From Rhabditoides inermis (taxonomy: Eukaryota > Nematoda > Chromadorea > Rhabditida > Rhabditidae), in NCBI GenBank assembly GCA_963966185.1, contig CAWZYM010000243.1:32501-96500 (forward strand): a stretch of DNA of 64,000 bases, written 5' to 3'. The position numbers and the translations under genes are program-made. Within the stretch, counting starts at the first letter, position 1. Every line of letters begins with the position of its first letter. Below, one piece after another: positions 10,001-17,970 of the stretch. Under the pieces are notes generated by a model, which did no database searches, was not told the DNA's origin, and saw nothing but the letters and a program-made list of their open reading frames with translations.

Positions 10001-10698
10001 TTTCGAGCTCTATAATTCGTCTCGGCGTCGGTGTGCAGATCGATCTCGATGAGATCGGCCTCGTATGATCCCAAGTCGTACGAAGAGGTTGACATGACGT
10101 CACTGAACTGCTTGAACAGCTCAGCCATCACCGTCTTCTCGTCGTCGTTGAGAATGCTGCCGCTCATGTCCGGCACGAAGACGTCGGTTGGAGGATCACC
10201 AGAAGCTGGCTCCACCCCCTCCTGTTCCACCTTCACGTCGATCCCGTTGGGGATCTGCTCGCAGTCTGACTCCTCTTGTCGCGTCGCCGCAAGCCTGAGT
10301 ACCTGTGCGGCGCGCTCGCGGATTGCGCGGGCGCCGGCTGGCAGCTTGGTTGGGGATCTGATCGTAACTGAGACACGGGGACGGCACCCCTCAAGAGAGA
10401 CAGACTGAGAGAAAGGAAGAGAATGATGGAAGAGAGGCGTGGCATCTGTGCTAAAACCGCTCCTGGAGAACGCCAACGTTCGTCCGAAAGCAGGGGACGG
10501 CGTCTGCCAAGAACTGGCCCTTGTAGATGACCACGTCCTTGCTGGTGCCGTTGGCAACGAGGAGCTCGCCTCCCTTCCCGTTGAGAACGGTCGGCTGCAT
10601 GTAGAGGTTGTTCTCAAGGAACACCTCTCCCACGCCGTCGGTGCACCAGTCGTTGCCTTCCTCATCCGAGATGATGCTGCAATCGATGAATGATTCAT
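7090..10698 (-). CDS. pol: Gypsy1 Pol: reverse transcriptase, RNase H, integrase
   Basis: Open frame of 1202 codons. The first 90-100 residues overlap the gag frame and look out of frame, so real Pol probably begins near 10370-10400, reached by frameshift or splicing; a CTCAG acceptor-like site lies near 10370. RT occupies about 230-430 with the catalytic YLDD at 380-383. RNase H starts near 522 (HTDAS, D527) and has the TDHQPL motif at 598. The integrase zinc finger is H772...H781, C807, C810, and the catalytic triad is D841, D901, E937. After integrase comes the usual basic tail with a VGDRVSLKNY-like segment. All catalytic residues are present and there are no stops. It copies the element RNA and inserts the DNA. 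Gag-protease lies upstream in a different frame. Confidence 0.95.
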   Translation of the reverse strand: MNHSSIAASSRMRKATTGAPTAWERCSLRTTSTCSRPFSTGREASSSLPTAPARTWSSTRASSWQTPSPAFGRTLAFSRSGFSTDATPLFHHSLPFSQSVSLEGCRPRVSVTIRSPTKLPAGARAIRERAAQVLRLAATRQEESDCEQIPNGIDVKVEQEGVEPASGDPPTDVFVPDMSGSILNDDEKTVMAELFKQFSDVMSTSSYDLGSYEADLIEIDLHTDAETNYRARNSRVPMKYLKEVDKHIQQLLDAGRIVRTTQTQFMHSLVCVAKKDGSLRLCTDFRNLNKITKPQHHELPHIEEVLNKIAGYRYYSSFDLASGFLQLKLSERSMRMCGMTTPRGNFLYRFVPFGIKNGPAAFNFVLGRVLGGLKNNVTAYLDDIVIYDNTFEEHVESIRRVLTRLRQFNLKASAKKTEIALPRIRFLGHEITGQYYTPSRRNVKAIEDFPTPRNTKEVRSFVGMANFFKKFVFQFAHICSPLYALMRDKVKFKWEKEETEAFEAIKSALVSEPILIHPKDQMFIMHTDASLEAVGAVLMQRRDKDDPKSDLGVVAYYSKSLADSQRKWAPTHCELFAIIAAMRHFRPIVYGNHVEIWTDHQPLTHVLKGNANHASLMRWLVELQTLDVDIKYIQGKSNVVADALSRCNPIERFKDDSPEIDDIIEFPACLNIAQFQRSQAEIDAMLPSNRSKLLAEQLKDATCIRLREIVNGVNIPERPSREELKMIRVGEQCTVDSNKRLVMLTPALQGEQVVKRFIVPESMQQEVVEQYHTVKASGGHHNWDKSLKRIAKKYFWIGMADQIYKFCRSCDVCQRKRVNPMNREKLIATIPHAPFQICYMDIFGPVTKSNKGNKFILCLADHFTKYIVVSVLSNTEAETVANALMNDVVFRYGTMPVLHTDNATYLRANKLEQVLTTLQVNHHFSVPHHHQSQGMVERVFSTLQQSVRCYIEENPWTWDDHVAACALAYNTSVHSSTGYSPFFLMFGREPIFRVDSLMTTEAEKKIPEFSRDGSYVKTLLRTLRVVWMKAEQEAEAARKRMATKLPSHLKPLEITVGDRVSLKNYNRTKGVNDKLILPWKGQYRVLEIEHPYVTIESCVAQEVPRRVHKDQLKKSFELEGPIWSRRRLSESEREALRQAGAQPADLSGKVKPNDGPHNADPNLDEEQSTTEEFVRQKNPKRGKYNKNQIRAPRPRDSVEDSQ

Positions 10699-13525
10699 GT
10701 CCCGCCTTGACTACCTGGGTGTCGCGGGCGATGATGCTCGCGAGTCCGTCCTTCTTGACGGGTACGTCGATCATGGTGACGATGGGGATACTGTCGCCTC
10801 CCACCTCGAATCGCCGGTTGCGATAATCGATTGACCAACGGGGCAGCCGGGCGAGAAAGTCGTTACCGAGGATAATCTGGTATCCCTCCACGTCTCTCGG
10901 CTTGGCCATGGTGCGAGAGAAGTTCACCACGGTGGGGTAGTTGATACCGCTGACCTTAATGTTTATGAGCTTCGATCCCACAAACTCAACTGGCCCGCCG
11001 GAAAGTCCCGTTGCCGCGTCGATGCTGGGCGCGTCGAATTTGAACACGCCAATGAGAGGCGCCACTGAAGTGTGACACACACTCACGTTGGCTCCCGTGT
11101 CGAACAGCGCGAGCATCCTGCAATCGTTGATCTCGCATGGCACGTTCAAGGAAAACATGCCGCGACGCATCCTGTCGGCGTACATGACGTCCGCCATATC
11201 CGTGTCCGGTTCGAGAGAGTCGAAGAACTGCTCCTCGTCAGTGTCGCCCGTAGGGGTGACCGCGGTACTCCACTCGACCGGCGAGTGCTGCATGACCCTG
11301 TTGTAGTCGATGGTGGCGTACCTGTCGGAGTCGTTCGCGCATAGTGCGGCTTCGATCTCCCTCTCCGTATCGTCCGTGTGTCCGACGCAAGAGTCGTTCG
11401 GCTCTTCGTCGCTCGTCGCATCTCCCTCACTCTTTTGTTCAGCAGTAGTGCTGATGGCGAGCATCCCCTCCTCGCGCATCTCCTGCCAGAACGGAGTGAT
11501 GGGGCGACTGGAGTCGGTCTCCTCGGATCCGTCCTCCTCGTTGTTGATGTGGTTGTCCACCTCCGACGCCTCAGTGATTGCGTGATTGTGCGGAGTGTTT
11601 GTCCTCCTGCCACGCACAATGTATCCACACATCCTGATCGTCAGGTAGAAACAGCACAAGGCTACCCACAGGCAGGATCCACCTGCAATGATCATGCTCA
11701 TCCAGCTAACGCTTTCGTGGCTCATCATACTCGAGTGGTTGATGACCAGCAGCGGGCCCCGGATCGTGATCGGTACCTCCTGTGGCGTGCCGTTGTTGCT
11801 GTTGTTGCCCATCTGCTCGCACTCGCACGCACTCGCGCCTCCCATCAGAAGCGTGATAGCTGCAAGCATAAGCAAACCCACGTGGGCCTTGGCTCCACTC
11901 GACTTCCTGGCACTCACCCTCAGCGTGTTCACCTGAGGTGCCATCTCGGAAGCCTTGTCCACCCAGCGGTCGTGCAGCTCCTCGCTCCTCTTCTTATAAA
12001 GAGCCGCCTGTGTTGTCAAGTTATCCTTGGCTTCAGTCATGTATCCCAGCTCTGTCCTGGCGTTCTGCAGCTGTCGACGGAGATCATCCACCTCTGAAAG
12101 GGAGTCGGATGAGTACGCGTCGACGACGCGGACAGTAGGCCATCCCGTCTGTTGCGACTGCTGTTGCGGCGCAAAGTGTTGCTGCGGCGCAAAGTGTTGC
12201 TGCGGCATAAACTGCTGCTGCGGCATGAACTGCTGCTGCGGCGAGAACTGCTGCTGCTGAACATACCGCTGTTGCGGCTGCGACGCCGGCTGCTGCTGAT
12301 ACTGCTGCGGCGCGTGCTGATACTGCTGCGGCGCGTGCTGAGCGTTCTGCTGCCTCAGGGGACATCTATCCCTGTAATGACCAAGCTGGTGACACTCCCA
12401 GCACTGCACCGTGCTCTGAGTGGGCTGGTGCCTGTTGTTCTTCTTGTTGTGAACTCTCCTGTTCCCTCCGTTGTTTCCGCCGTAGTTGTTGTTGTGCAGG
12501 TGGCGCGCATTCTCCTCCTGTTCCATTCGAAGAGGGCAGTCACAGAGCACGTGACCCTCCTTCCAACAATATAGACAAAAATTGGCTACCTCGTCCACCG
12601 GCTGTTGCTTGGCTTGCATCGCTGCAACCATCACCTGACGATCCCTCTCGTTCTCCATCCGAATCCTGTTGGTTTCGTCTCGAATCGCGATCGCACGGCA
12701 CGCGAGATCCCTTGCCTGATCCAGTGTCTCCGGGTCGGCGAACTGCACCTGAGCGCTGATCTCGAGGGGCAGTTTCATCACAAACGCTTCCAGAAGAGCC
12801 TTGTTGAAGTAGCTCCTCGGGTCGTTCGGATACGCGGTCTCGAACGCGGTGCGCAGTCGATCCTCAAAGTTCAGAACAGACTCACCTTCTCTCATGAAAA
12901 TGTTGCGCACCTGCGCCTGTGCGGCGCGCTGCACCGACACGCTGTTGTATCTCTTGTCGAGGAAGGCGATGATCTTGTCATAGTCGTCTCTGTCCGCTTC
13001 CGGCATCGTTTCGATGCTGTTGCGAGCGGAGCTGCGCAGACACCCCTTGAGCGTGGCCGCTTTGCGCTCGGTGGTGAGGCGCACACTGCGGGTTCGCATG
13101 ATGTCCTCAAAGTTTCTCTTAAATCCCTTCCACTCCGCCGGGTTCTCGTCGGTGAATGTAGACGGGCGCTCGGGCGAGCTGGCGTCCGCGTAGATAGCCT
13201 GCACCTCCGCAATCTGCTGACTGATGGAGAGAATGTCGGCATCGGTCGCCTGAGTTCTCGCGCGGATTGCCTCAAGCGCCTCGTTGAACGCCTTCTCCTG
13301 GTCGTCTCCGTTGATGTACGCTTCGGCGACGGCCTTGGTCATGGCGTCGCGCACCGCGGCCAGATCGGAAGGAAGGATGATGTCCTTCACGCCACTCGCC
13401 GCAGTGTTCAGCTCTGCCAACGCGCTCCTCTGCAGCCTGTTGTTCTGCAGGAACTGGTCCATGTTGAACTCGGGGTGCGCCGGTGTCGCCGGCGACCTGC
13501 TGTTTCCGGATGGCTCACCTGGCAT
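10451..13525 (-). CDS. gag: Gypsy1 Gag-protease polyprotein with internal membrane module
   Basis: 1024 codons, intact. Residues about 120-300 are Gag capsid-like (W132, F136). Two CCHC zinc knuckles follow, CLYCWKEGHVLCDC (317-330) and CWECHQLGHYRDRC (375-388). Next come a Gln-rich repeat tract (394-459, FMPQQ/FAPQQ units) and a probable coiled coil (475-525). Residues 548-566 are a hydrophobic, signal-like helix ending in ASA|C. About 40 polar residues with three N-glycosylation sequons (NNS, NGT, NHS) follow, then a second strong hydrophobic helix with adjoining Cys (608-637) and a basic RGRR. An acidic linker leads to a retropepsin-like protease (LFDTGANVSV, D809). A membrane module between nucleocapsid and protease is not part of the usual Ty3/Gypsy layout. 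The start ATG is the first in a long frame and follows a probable leader acceptor near 13594. Confidence 0.93.
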   Translation of the reverse strand: MPGEPSGNSRSPATPAHPEFNMDQFLQNNRLQRSALAELNTAASGVKDIILPSDLAAVRDAMTKAVAEAYINGDDQEKAFNEALEAIRARTQATDADILSISQQIAEVQAIYADASSPERPSTFTDENPAEWKGFKRNFEDIMRTRSVRLTTERKAATLKGCLRSSARNSIETMPEADRDDYDKIIAFLDKRYNSVSVQRAAQAQVRNIFMREGESVLNFEDRLRTAFETAYPNDPRSYFNKALLEAFVMKLPLEISAQVQFADPETLDQARDLACRAIAIRDETNRIRMENERDRQVMVAAMQAKQQPVDEVANFCLYCWKEGHVLCDCPLRMEQEENARHLHNNNYGGNNGGNRRVHNKKNNRHQPTQSTVQCWECHQLGHYRDRCPLRQQNAQHAPQQYQHAPQQYQQQPASQPQQRYVQQQQFSPQQQFMPQQQFMPQQHFAPQQHFAPQQQSQQTGWPTVRVVDAYSSDSLSEVDDLRRQLQNARTELGYMTEAKDNLTTQAALYKKRSEELHDRWVDKASEMAPQVNTLRVSARKSSGAKAHVGLLMLAAITLLMGGASACECEQMGNNSNNGTPQEVPITIRGPLLVINHSSMMSHESVSWMSMIIAGGSCLWVALCCFYLTIRMCGYIVRGRRTNTPHNHAITEASEVDNHINNEEDGSEETDSSRPITPFWQEMREEGMLAISTTAEQKSEGDATSDEEPNDSCVGHTDDTEREIEAALCANDSDRYATIDYNRVMQHSPVEWSTAVTPTGDTDEEQFFDSLEPDTDMADVMYADRMRRGMFSLNVPCEINDCRMLALFDTGANVSVCHTSVAPLIGVFKFDAPSIDAATGLSGGPVEFVGSKLINIKVSGINYPTVVNFSRTMAKPRDVEGYQIILGNDFLARLPRWSIDYRNRRFEVGGDSIPIVTMIDVPVKKDGLASIIARDTQVVKAGHESFIDCSIISDEEGNDWCTDGVGEVFLENNLYMQPTVLNGKGGELLVANGTSKDVVIYKGQFLADAVPCFRTNVGVLQERF

Positions 13526-15865
13526 ATCGATCGCTGTTCTCTATCTCACTCTCGCTCACTTCCGCTGGTCTGTCTCCCCACTCGACTGTTATCCTGTTGA
13601 TTGTTATAAGGAAAGATATAAGTCGAGACGCAGGGACGGCACCCTTCAGGAATAGACAAAGATGATGGAGAAAGAGAGAGAGAGATACCAGTGTATTATG
13701 AGCGAGTCACAATACACCCACCGCTTACCTGTTTACCTTGTTGTTGACCGATGATCGCTCTGGCCTTGCGGCTTTTGCGACAAGTTGTGGTTATTCGGTT
13801 TGAACGCAGGGACGACACCCTTCAAGGAATAGAAAGACGGATGGAATGTAATGCGAACGCGAGGATGGCACCTCTCGAGGAAGAGAAAGACGGATGGAAA
13901 TAGCGAAAACTATACCACGCGAAAATCGAAACCACAAGAGCGAGTGTGACCTGGAAATCGCCACATTACTGTGATGTATCATGGGTTTACTCAAACTGGC
14001 GGCGCGTACACAGACACATACACGGAAACACGACAAAAGATGTGAGGCAAATGGCGTGATGATTGAGAGAAAAGATAAGCGCGCAATGAGGATGCGGCAA
14101 TAGAGAGAGCAATGTGGAAACAATGTTGACTGGCAGCGACCAATCGATATCGAAATAGAGAGAGGGCGCAGAGAAAGAAAAGCAAAAATAGAGAGTGATG
14201 GGGGAAAGCACACAGAAGAAAAACCTACACCTATAGAAGATCATGAGCTGTCCCATCCAGGCTGCTCGACTCGGCGGAAGGCGCCAAGAGATCAGCTCAG
14301 TCTCTCTTCTCTCTCCCGAGGTGGTCCTAAGCAGCGCAAGTCCTGGATCCGTGATCCAGCGCCTGCAGTCCACGCCCTCGGTGCGTCAGCCGTTTGTAGT
14401 ACATATGGTCGTTCGGCGACTCATGGGCAGCGTCACCGCCCCTCCGAACATAGGAGAACGGAGGCGCCCTTGCTCGGTGCTACTCCGATTGCAAGCTACC
14501 GTCTGGCGACTCTAAACAAGTGCATAGCAGAGGGAAGTGACTACTGTGTACACCAGTTCATCACCTATCACACTACCACAAATCTAAAATCTTCTACACA
14601 AGCCACCAATGTGTATCCTCAGGCGAAGGTCATCCCCCAACCCACGGCCACAGATCCTCCGCCGATCCCGGAGATCTTTGGGGAGGTCCCTCGGCTGGGC
14701 TAGGCCAGGGCAGTCTCTGTCCCGTTACATTGAAAGAGCGCTTTACATATGCAAATACCACTCAATCTCCGCATCTGGGGGGCAGTTGTTTGAGGGTAGG
14801 GCACAACGTCAGGCCCATCCTCTGCGCGCGCCGGGGCAGGGTTCTCGCATTGCGTCCCACCGCCGCGCGTTCCCATCCCGCCTATATAGGCGCGATACTG
14901 GTGACTACCATGGTACCGCTAGTTAGTAGTGCACAAAACCCCAATAACTAGTCACGTAGACTTAATAAATCGGACAAAAACAGAGTGGTAAAACAACCCA
15001 CCTCCATGTAGTCCTTGTGCGGGCACGTCTCCACAAGTGACGTCACCTCCCTAGTCGCCGCAGCCGCTGCCATCACTAGAGCGTCGCCGGAATGGCAAGG
15101 CGAATGGCGGGCGCTTGTGCGTAGTCTGCTCGGACGAATGGCGTGATCAGTGCACACTCGAGAGCGGACATTGCACTCTGCGCGTTCTTTGAACGCGGCG
15201 AGCCGTCTAGACACAAGGGCAGAGAGGGTGTGAGAGAAAATAGGGCCTACGCTGGGTCGTTCTCTCTCTCCCTCTCTCCACCCATCTAAACGGGGGATTG
15301 TAACTGTTACGTTGCTGAAAAAGCATTACCCGCTCTACGGTATAATTAAAAACCATTACTACAAAACAAAACCGGAAAACTAGTATGAGTAGTTGTACTG
15401 GAAGAGTGTGTGGAGTCATCGATTTGACTCGCCCACAACGGGCACTTCCTGCCAGCCGGAGCCGCAGAAAGCGCGTTTAAACGAGACAAAACATGGGTAC
15501 TGTACCGCTACCGTATTGCTACAGTAACTACAGTACCAAAACACAAACTACAGTACACCACACTCACCTCATCGTTCTCCTCTCCGGGGTCGATGTACAA
15601 CAGAAGATGACCAGGGAGCGAAGAGATAGTCCGTCGCTGCTCATGATACAGCGCCGGTCACGTATCAATTGCTCAACTTTACCTGACCTGAAATCGATCG
15701 CACCCTCTCTCTCTTCTCTCTCTCTCTCTCGTACCGCAGCTGGATTGCTGGGCGCGGGGGATGAAGGAGAGGGGCGGGGTCACACTACAATCGATCGGTG
15801 GATCGTGTAAAAAAAGTTCTAAACAGGTAGCTAATCTGTAAAGTAAGAACTAGTTACTATAAAAC
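13526..15865 (-). other. Gypsy1 5' leader
   Basis: About 2.3 kb between the primer-binding site and gag, with no long credible ORF. A GTAAGC donor near 13731 and an ATCAACAG acceptor near 13594 suggest a 137-nt leader intron just before gag. Three copies of the GGGG-loop-CCCC hairpin motif lie here (13627-13650, 13803-13825, 13855-13880). A CGCCTATATAGGCG palindrome is at about 14879-14892 and a CT run at 15706-15730. Confidence 0.6.
13627..13880 (-). repeat. Cluster of three dispersed-hairpin motifs in the Gypsy1 leader
   Basis: Plus-strand forms read CAGGGACGGCACCCTTCA, CAGGGACGACACCCTTCA and GAGGATGGCACCTCTCG, each a 4-bp stem around a 6-nt loop. Four more copies are at 4721-4743, 6115-6137, 10373-10394 and 16141-16163. 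Stem changes are compensated (GGGG/CCCC, AGGG/CCCT, GAGG/CCTC). Confidence 0.75.
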
Positions 15866-15883
15866 CGAACTCGCTGCTATCAG
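15866..15883 (-). other. Candidate Gypsy1 primer-binding site
   Basis: Directly inside the 5' LTR the minus strand reads CTGATAGCAGCGAGTTCGG. The GAGTTCGG part resembles a tRNA T-arm complement, but the site lacks the canonical TGG start, so the tRNA primer is unclear. Confidence 0.35.
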
Positions 15884-16478
15884 TGACAGGTGTTTGGACG
15901 TGTGAACGCCGGTCGGCCCAGGACCTACCTGTTAGGGACATCCGCGTGAGCGGATGCGCCAACCCAGAGGACTTCGATATCAAACCGCAACTACTACCGT
16001 TGATAACAACCCCGTAGTCCACATTAGTTCCCGTGGGACATAATGTGAATGCAATACAAGAACAGATGTTTGGCATCTTTATCTCGCATAACAAGCACAC
16101 AATGAGAAATGGATAGGGAACGGGGTAAACCCCAATGTGGACGCGGGGACGGCACCCCTCAGGTGGTCTATGGTGGGACCTAAGGTCTCAGGACTGGCAT
16201 CTGAGTATCAGCTACCGCCGTACTGAACCCCCGACTGAGTGGTGAGGGTGGCTTATATAGGGAAGGGGGCGGGGCATGTAGTGGCGTCTCGGCCAATGGA
16301 CGGACGACACGAGTCCCGTCTCTTCCCGCTTGTTATCAGTCGATCGGCCGCGTTCCCGCCGGTGTATCGGTAGATCACCCGTCGTGCCGTTGGCTGCAAT
16401 GAGTGATCAGACTAGAGTCGAGTAAGCATCTCTCTCGCAGAGCGAGATGCGACAGACAGAGATACTCTCTCTGTCACA
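15884..16478 (-). repeat. Gypsy1 5' LTR
   Basis: 595 bp, near-identical to 4464-5056. It holds the presumed promoter: a TATATAA-type box on the minus strand at about 16253-16259, some 220 bp from the LTR start. The hairpin motif copy is at 16141-16163. Confidence 0.95.
16253..16259 (-). promoter_or_regulatory. TATA box of the Gypsy1 5' LTR
   Basis: Minus strand reads CCCTATATAAGCC. Its place about 220 bp into the LTR fits a U3 promoter. The same box is in the 3' LTR at 4833-4839. Confidence 0.6.
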
Positions 16479-17699
16479 AGAGCCACGAGTACGAGATGGA
16501 ATAATTGCAAAAAGACCATGATAGTCCAATATAGTTTTTGAGTGGATTACTTTGTGAATGTATGTGACATCAACATCATTCAAGAATCGTCTATTTTCGA
16601 GAGTTTGAAGATTGAAAAGATTGAAAAGATTGAAAAGGCGTTCATGATATGATAGGCTGCGCCCGATACGCTGACACACACGACGAGTATAATAGCGTTG
16701 TATGCTCTCAATTAGGTTTACAGAAGCAACATCAGTAGGGTTCCAGAGCTCAGTGCAAATTTCTAATTTACAGCGAAAATAGGTTGTGTACGCGGTGATC
16801 AGTAGTGTGGGGTTTCGTGTTTTGTATGTCCGAAGAAAATCATTTATAGAATAAGTACAGAGTTTGTTGAATTATTTGTTTGAAATGATCACGGAACAAT
16901 AAGCTATTACTCATGAGAATACCAAGATCCTTGGCAGAATCTACTGGTTTGAAAATTGAGTTGTGGACAATATAAGTGTGCCTTGGATTCCGCTTGCCTA
17001 CATGCAATATTTGAGTTTTCTCAGTGGATATCTGAAGTCCCCATGAAGCTGACCATGCTGCGACTATGTCAATGGCTTTTTGGAAAATAGACTTCGCAGA
17101 AGTACTGGTGAAATCAAAAGGAAAGTAAATTTTCAAATCGTCTGCATAAAGCGCATAATAAACGCCATCTGGTAAATTATCAGGAATGTTATCTATGAAA
17201 ATGTTGAACAGCAAGGGTCCAAGACACGAACCTTGTGGAACGCACCAATTAACAGTGCGCGGTGAGGAGCGCTAAGATCCAATCATAACAGATTGCTTGC
17301 GATTTTTGAGAAATTCGATTATCCAGCCAGAGCATTACCGCAAATACCGATAGCGTCAAGTTTCTTGAAAATAAGGTCATGGTTGATGGTATCAAATGCC
17401 TTTTTAAAGTCGAAATAGATGCAATCTATTACGGAACCAGATGAAATATGCTTGCACCAATTCATATGACATTCAATTAGTTGTGCATTAGTGGATCGAT
17501 TTTTGCGAAAGCCCCCCCGTTTTTTGGAGAGTAGGTTGTGCTTTTCCAAGTATTTTGTAATCTGCTGAACGCATATTTTTTCCATAATTTTAGAGATGCT
17601 ATAGTCGGTTTGGATCCTATATGCCATCCGTGACATTTCACATGTTGTGCAGTTTTGTGCAACACAACATGTATGTCATCAAATATCCAAAACGCGTCC

Positions 17700-17776
17700 A
17701 TGAGTTGGAATCGAACCCATGAGCAGCACGCAGCGATTGCGCACTGACGGCGCGCTCTACCACTGCGCCATTGAGG
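17700..17776 (-). ncRNA. tRNA-like sequence in the left arm of MITE2
   Basis: The minus strand has TGGCGCAGTGGTAGAGCGC (A box and D arm) and GGTTCGATTCC (perfect B box and T loop) at tRNA spacing. The anticodon arm and acceptor stem do not close properly, so it is tRNA-derived, not a working tRNA. Confidence 0.7.
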
Positions 17777-17889
17777 CAGTGGTTAAGAGATCGAAGAGAG
17801 AGCACATGTAGCTCCACTGGCCACTTGAGTGTACTATGATGAGAGTTAACGAGCAAACATATCTGCGAGATTCAATGACGTCTAAGTAT

Positions 17890-17970
17890 GAGCCTCATTG
17901 GCGCAGTGGTAGAGCGCGCCGCCAGCGCGCGATCTTTGCGAGCTGCCCATGGGTTCGATTCCATCTCACA
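17890..17970 (+). ncRNA. tRNA-like sequence in the right arm of MITE2
   Basis: Plus strand copy with the same A box (TGGCGCAGTGG) and B box (GGTTCGATTCC). It diverges from the left copy mainly in the anticodon region, and its acceptor stem is weak. Confidence 0.7.

Larger units (their letters stand above)
4464..16478 (-). mobile_element. Gypsy1: full-length Ty3/Gypsy LTR retrotransposon, about 12.0 kb
   Basis: Minus orientation. Two LTRs (4464-5056 and 15884-16478) appear identical except for one CT dinucleotide, so insertion was recent. A 4-bp TSD, AGAG, lies at 4460-4463 and 16479-16482. The order from the right is LTR, 2.3-kb leader, Gag-protease (13525-10451), Pol with RT, RNase H and integrase (10698-7090), a 2-kb 3' region with a candidate spliced ORF, purine tract, LTR. 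Integrase follows RNase H, as in Ty3/Gypsy. Both main ORFs are uninterrupted. It lies in the LINE-B coding region, and precise removal restores that frame. An unusually long leader and 3' region explain the large size. Confidence 0.95.

Noticed and set aside
12605..13600. 331-codon plus-strand ORF opposite Gypsy1 gag
   Set aside because: Antisense shadow of gag with His/Arg/Leu bias from codon complementarity.
13791..15419. Several 60-140 codon ORFs in the Gypsy1 leader
   Set aside because: Short, overlapping in several frames, low-complexity or without protein-like composition, and no domain or supporting splice phase.
17700..17970. Two functional tRNA genes
   Set aside because: A and B boxes are good, but the acceptor and anticodon stems do not fold, and both lie within a MITE. 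They were kept only as tRNA-like relics.
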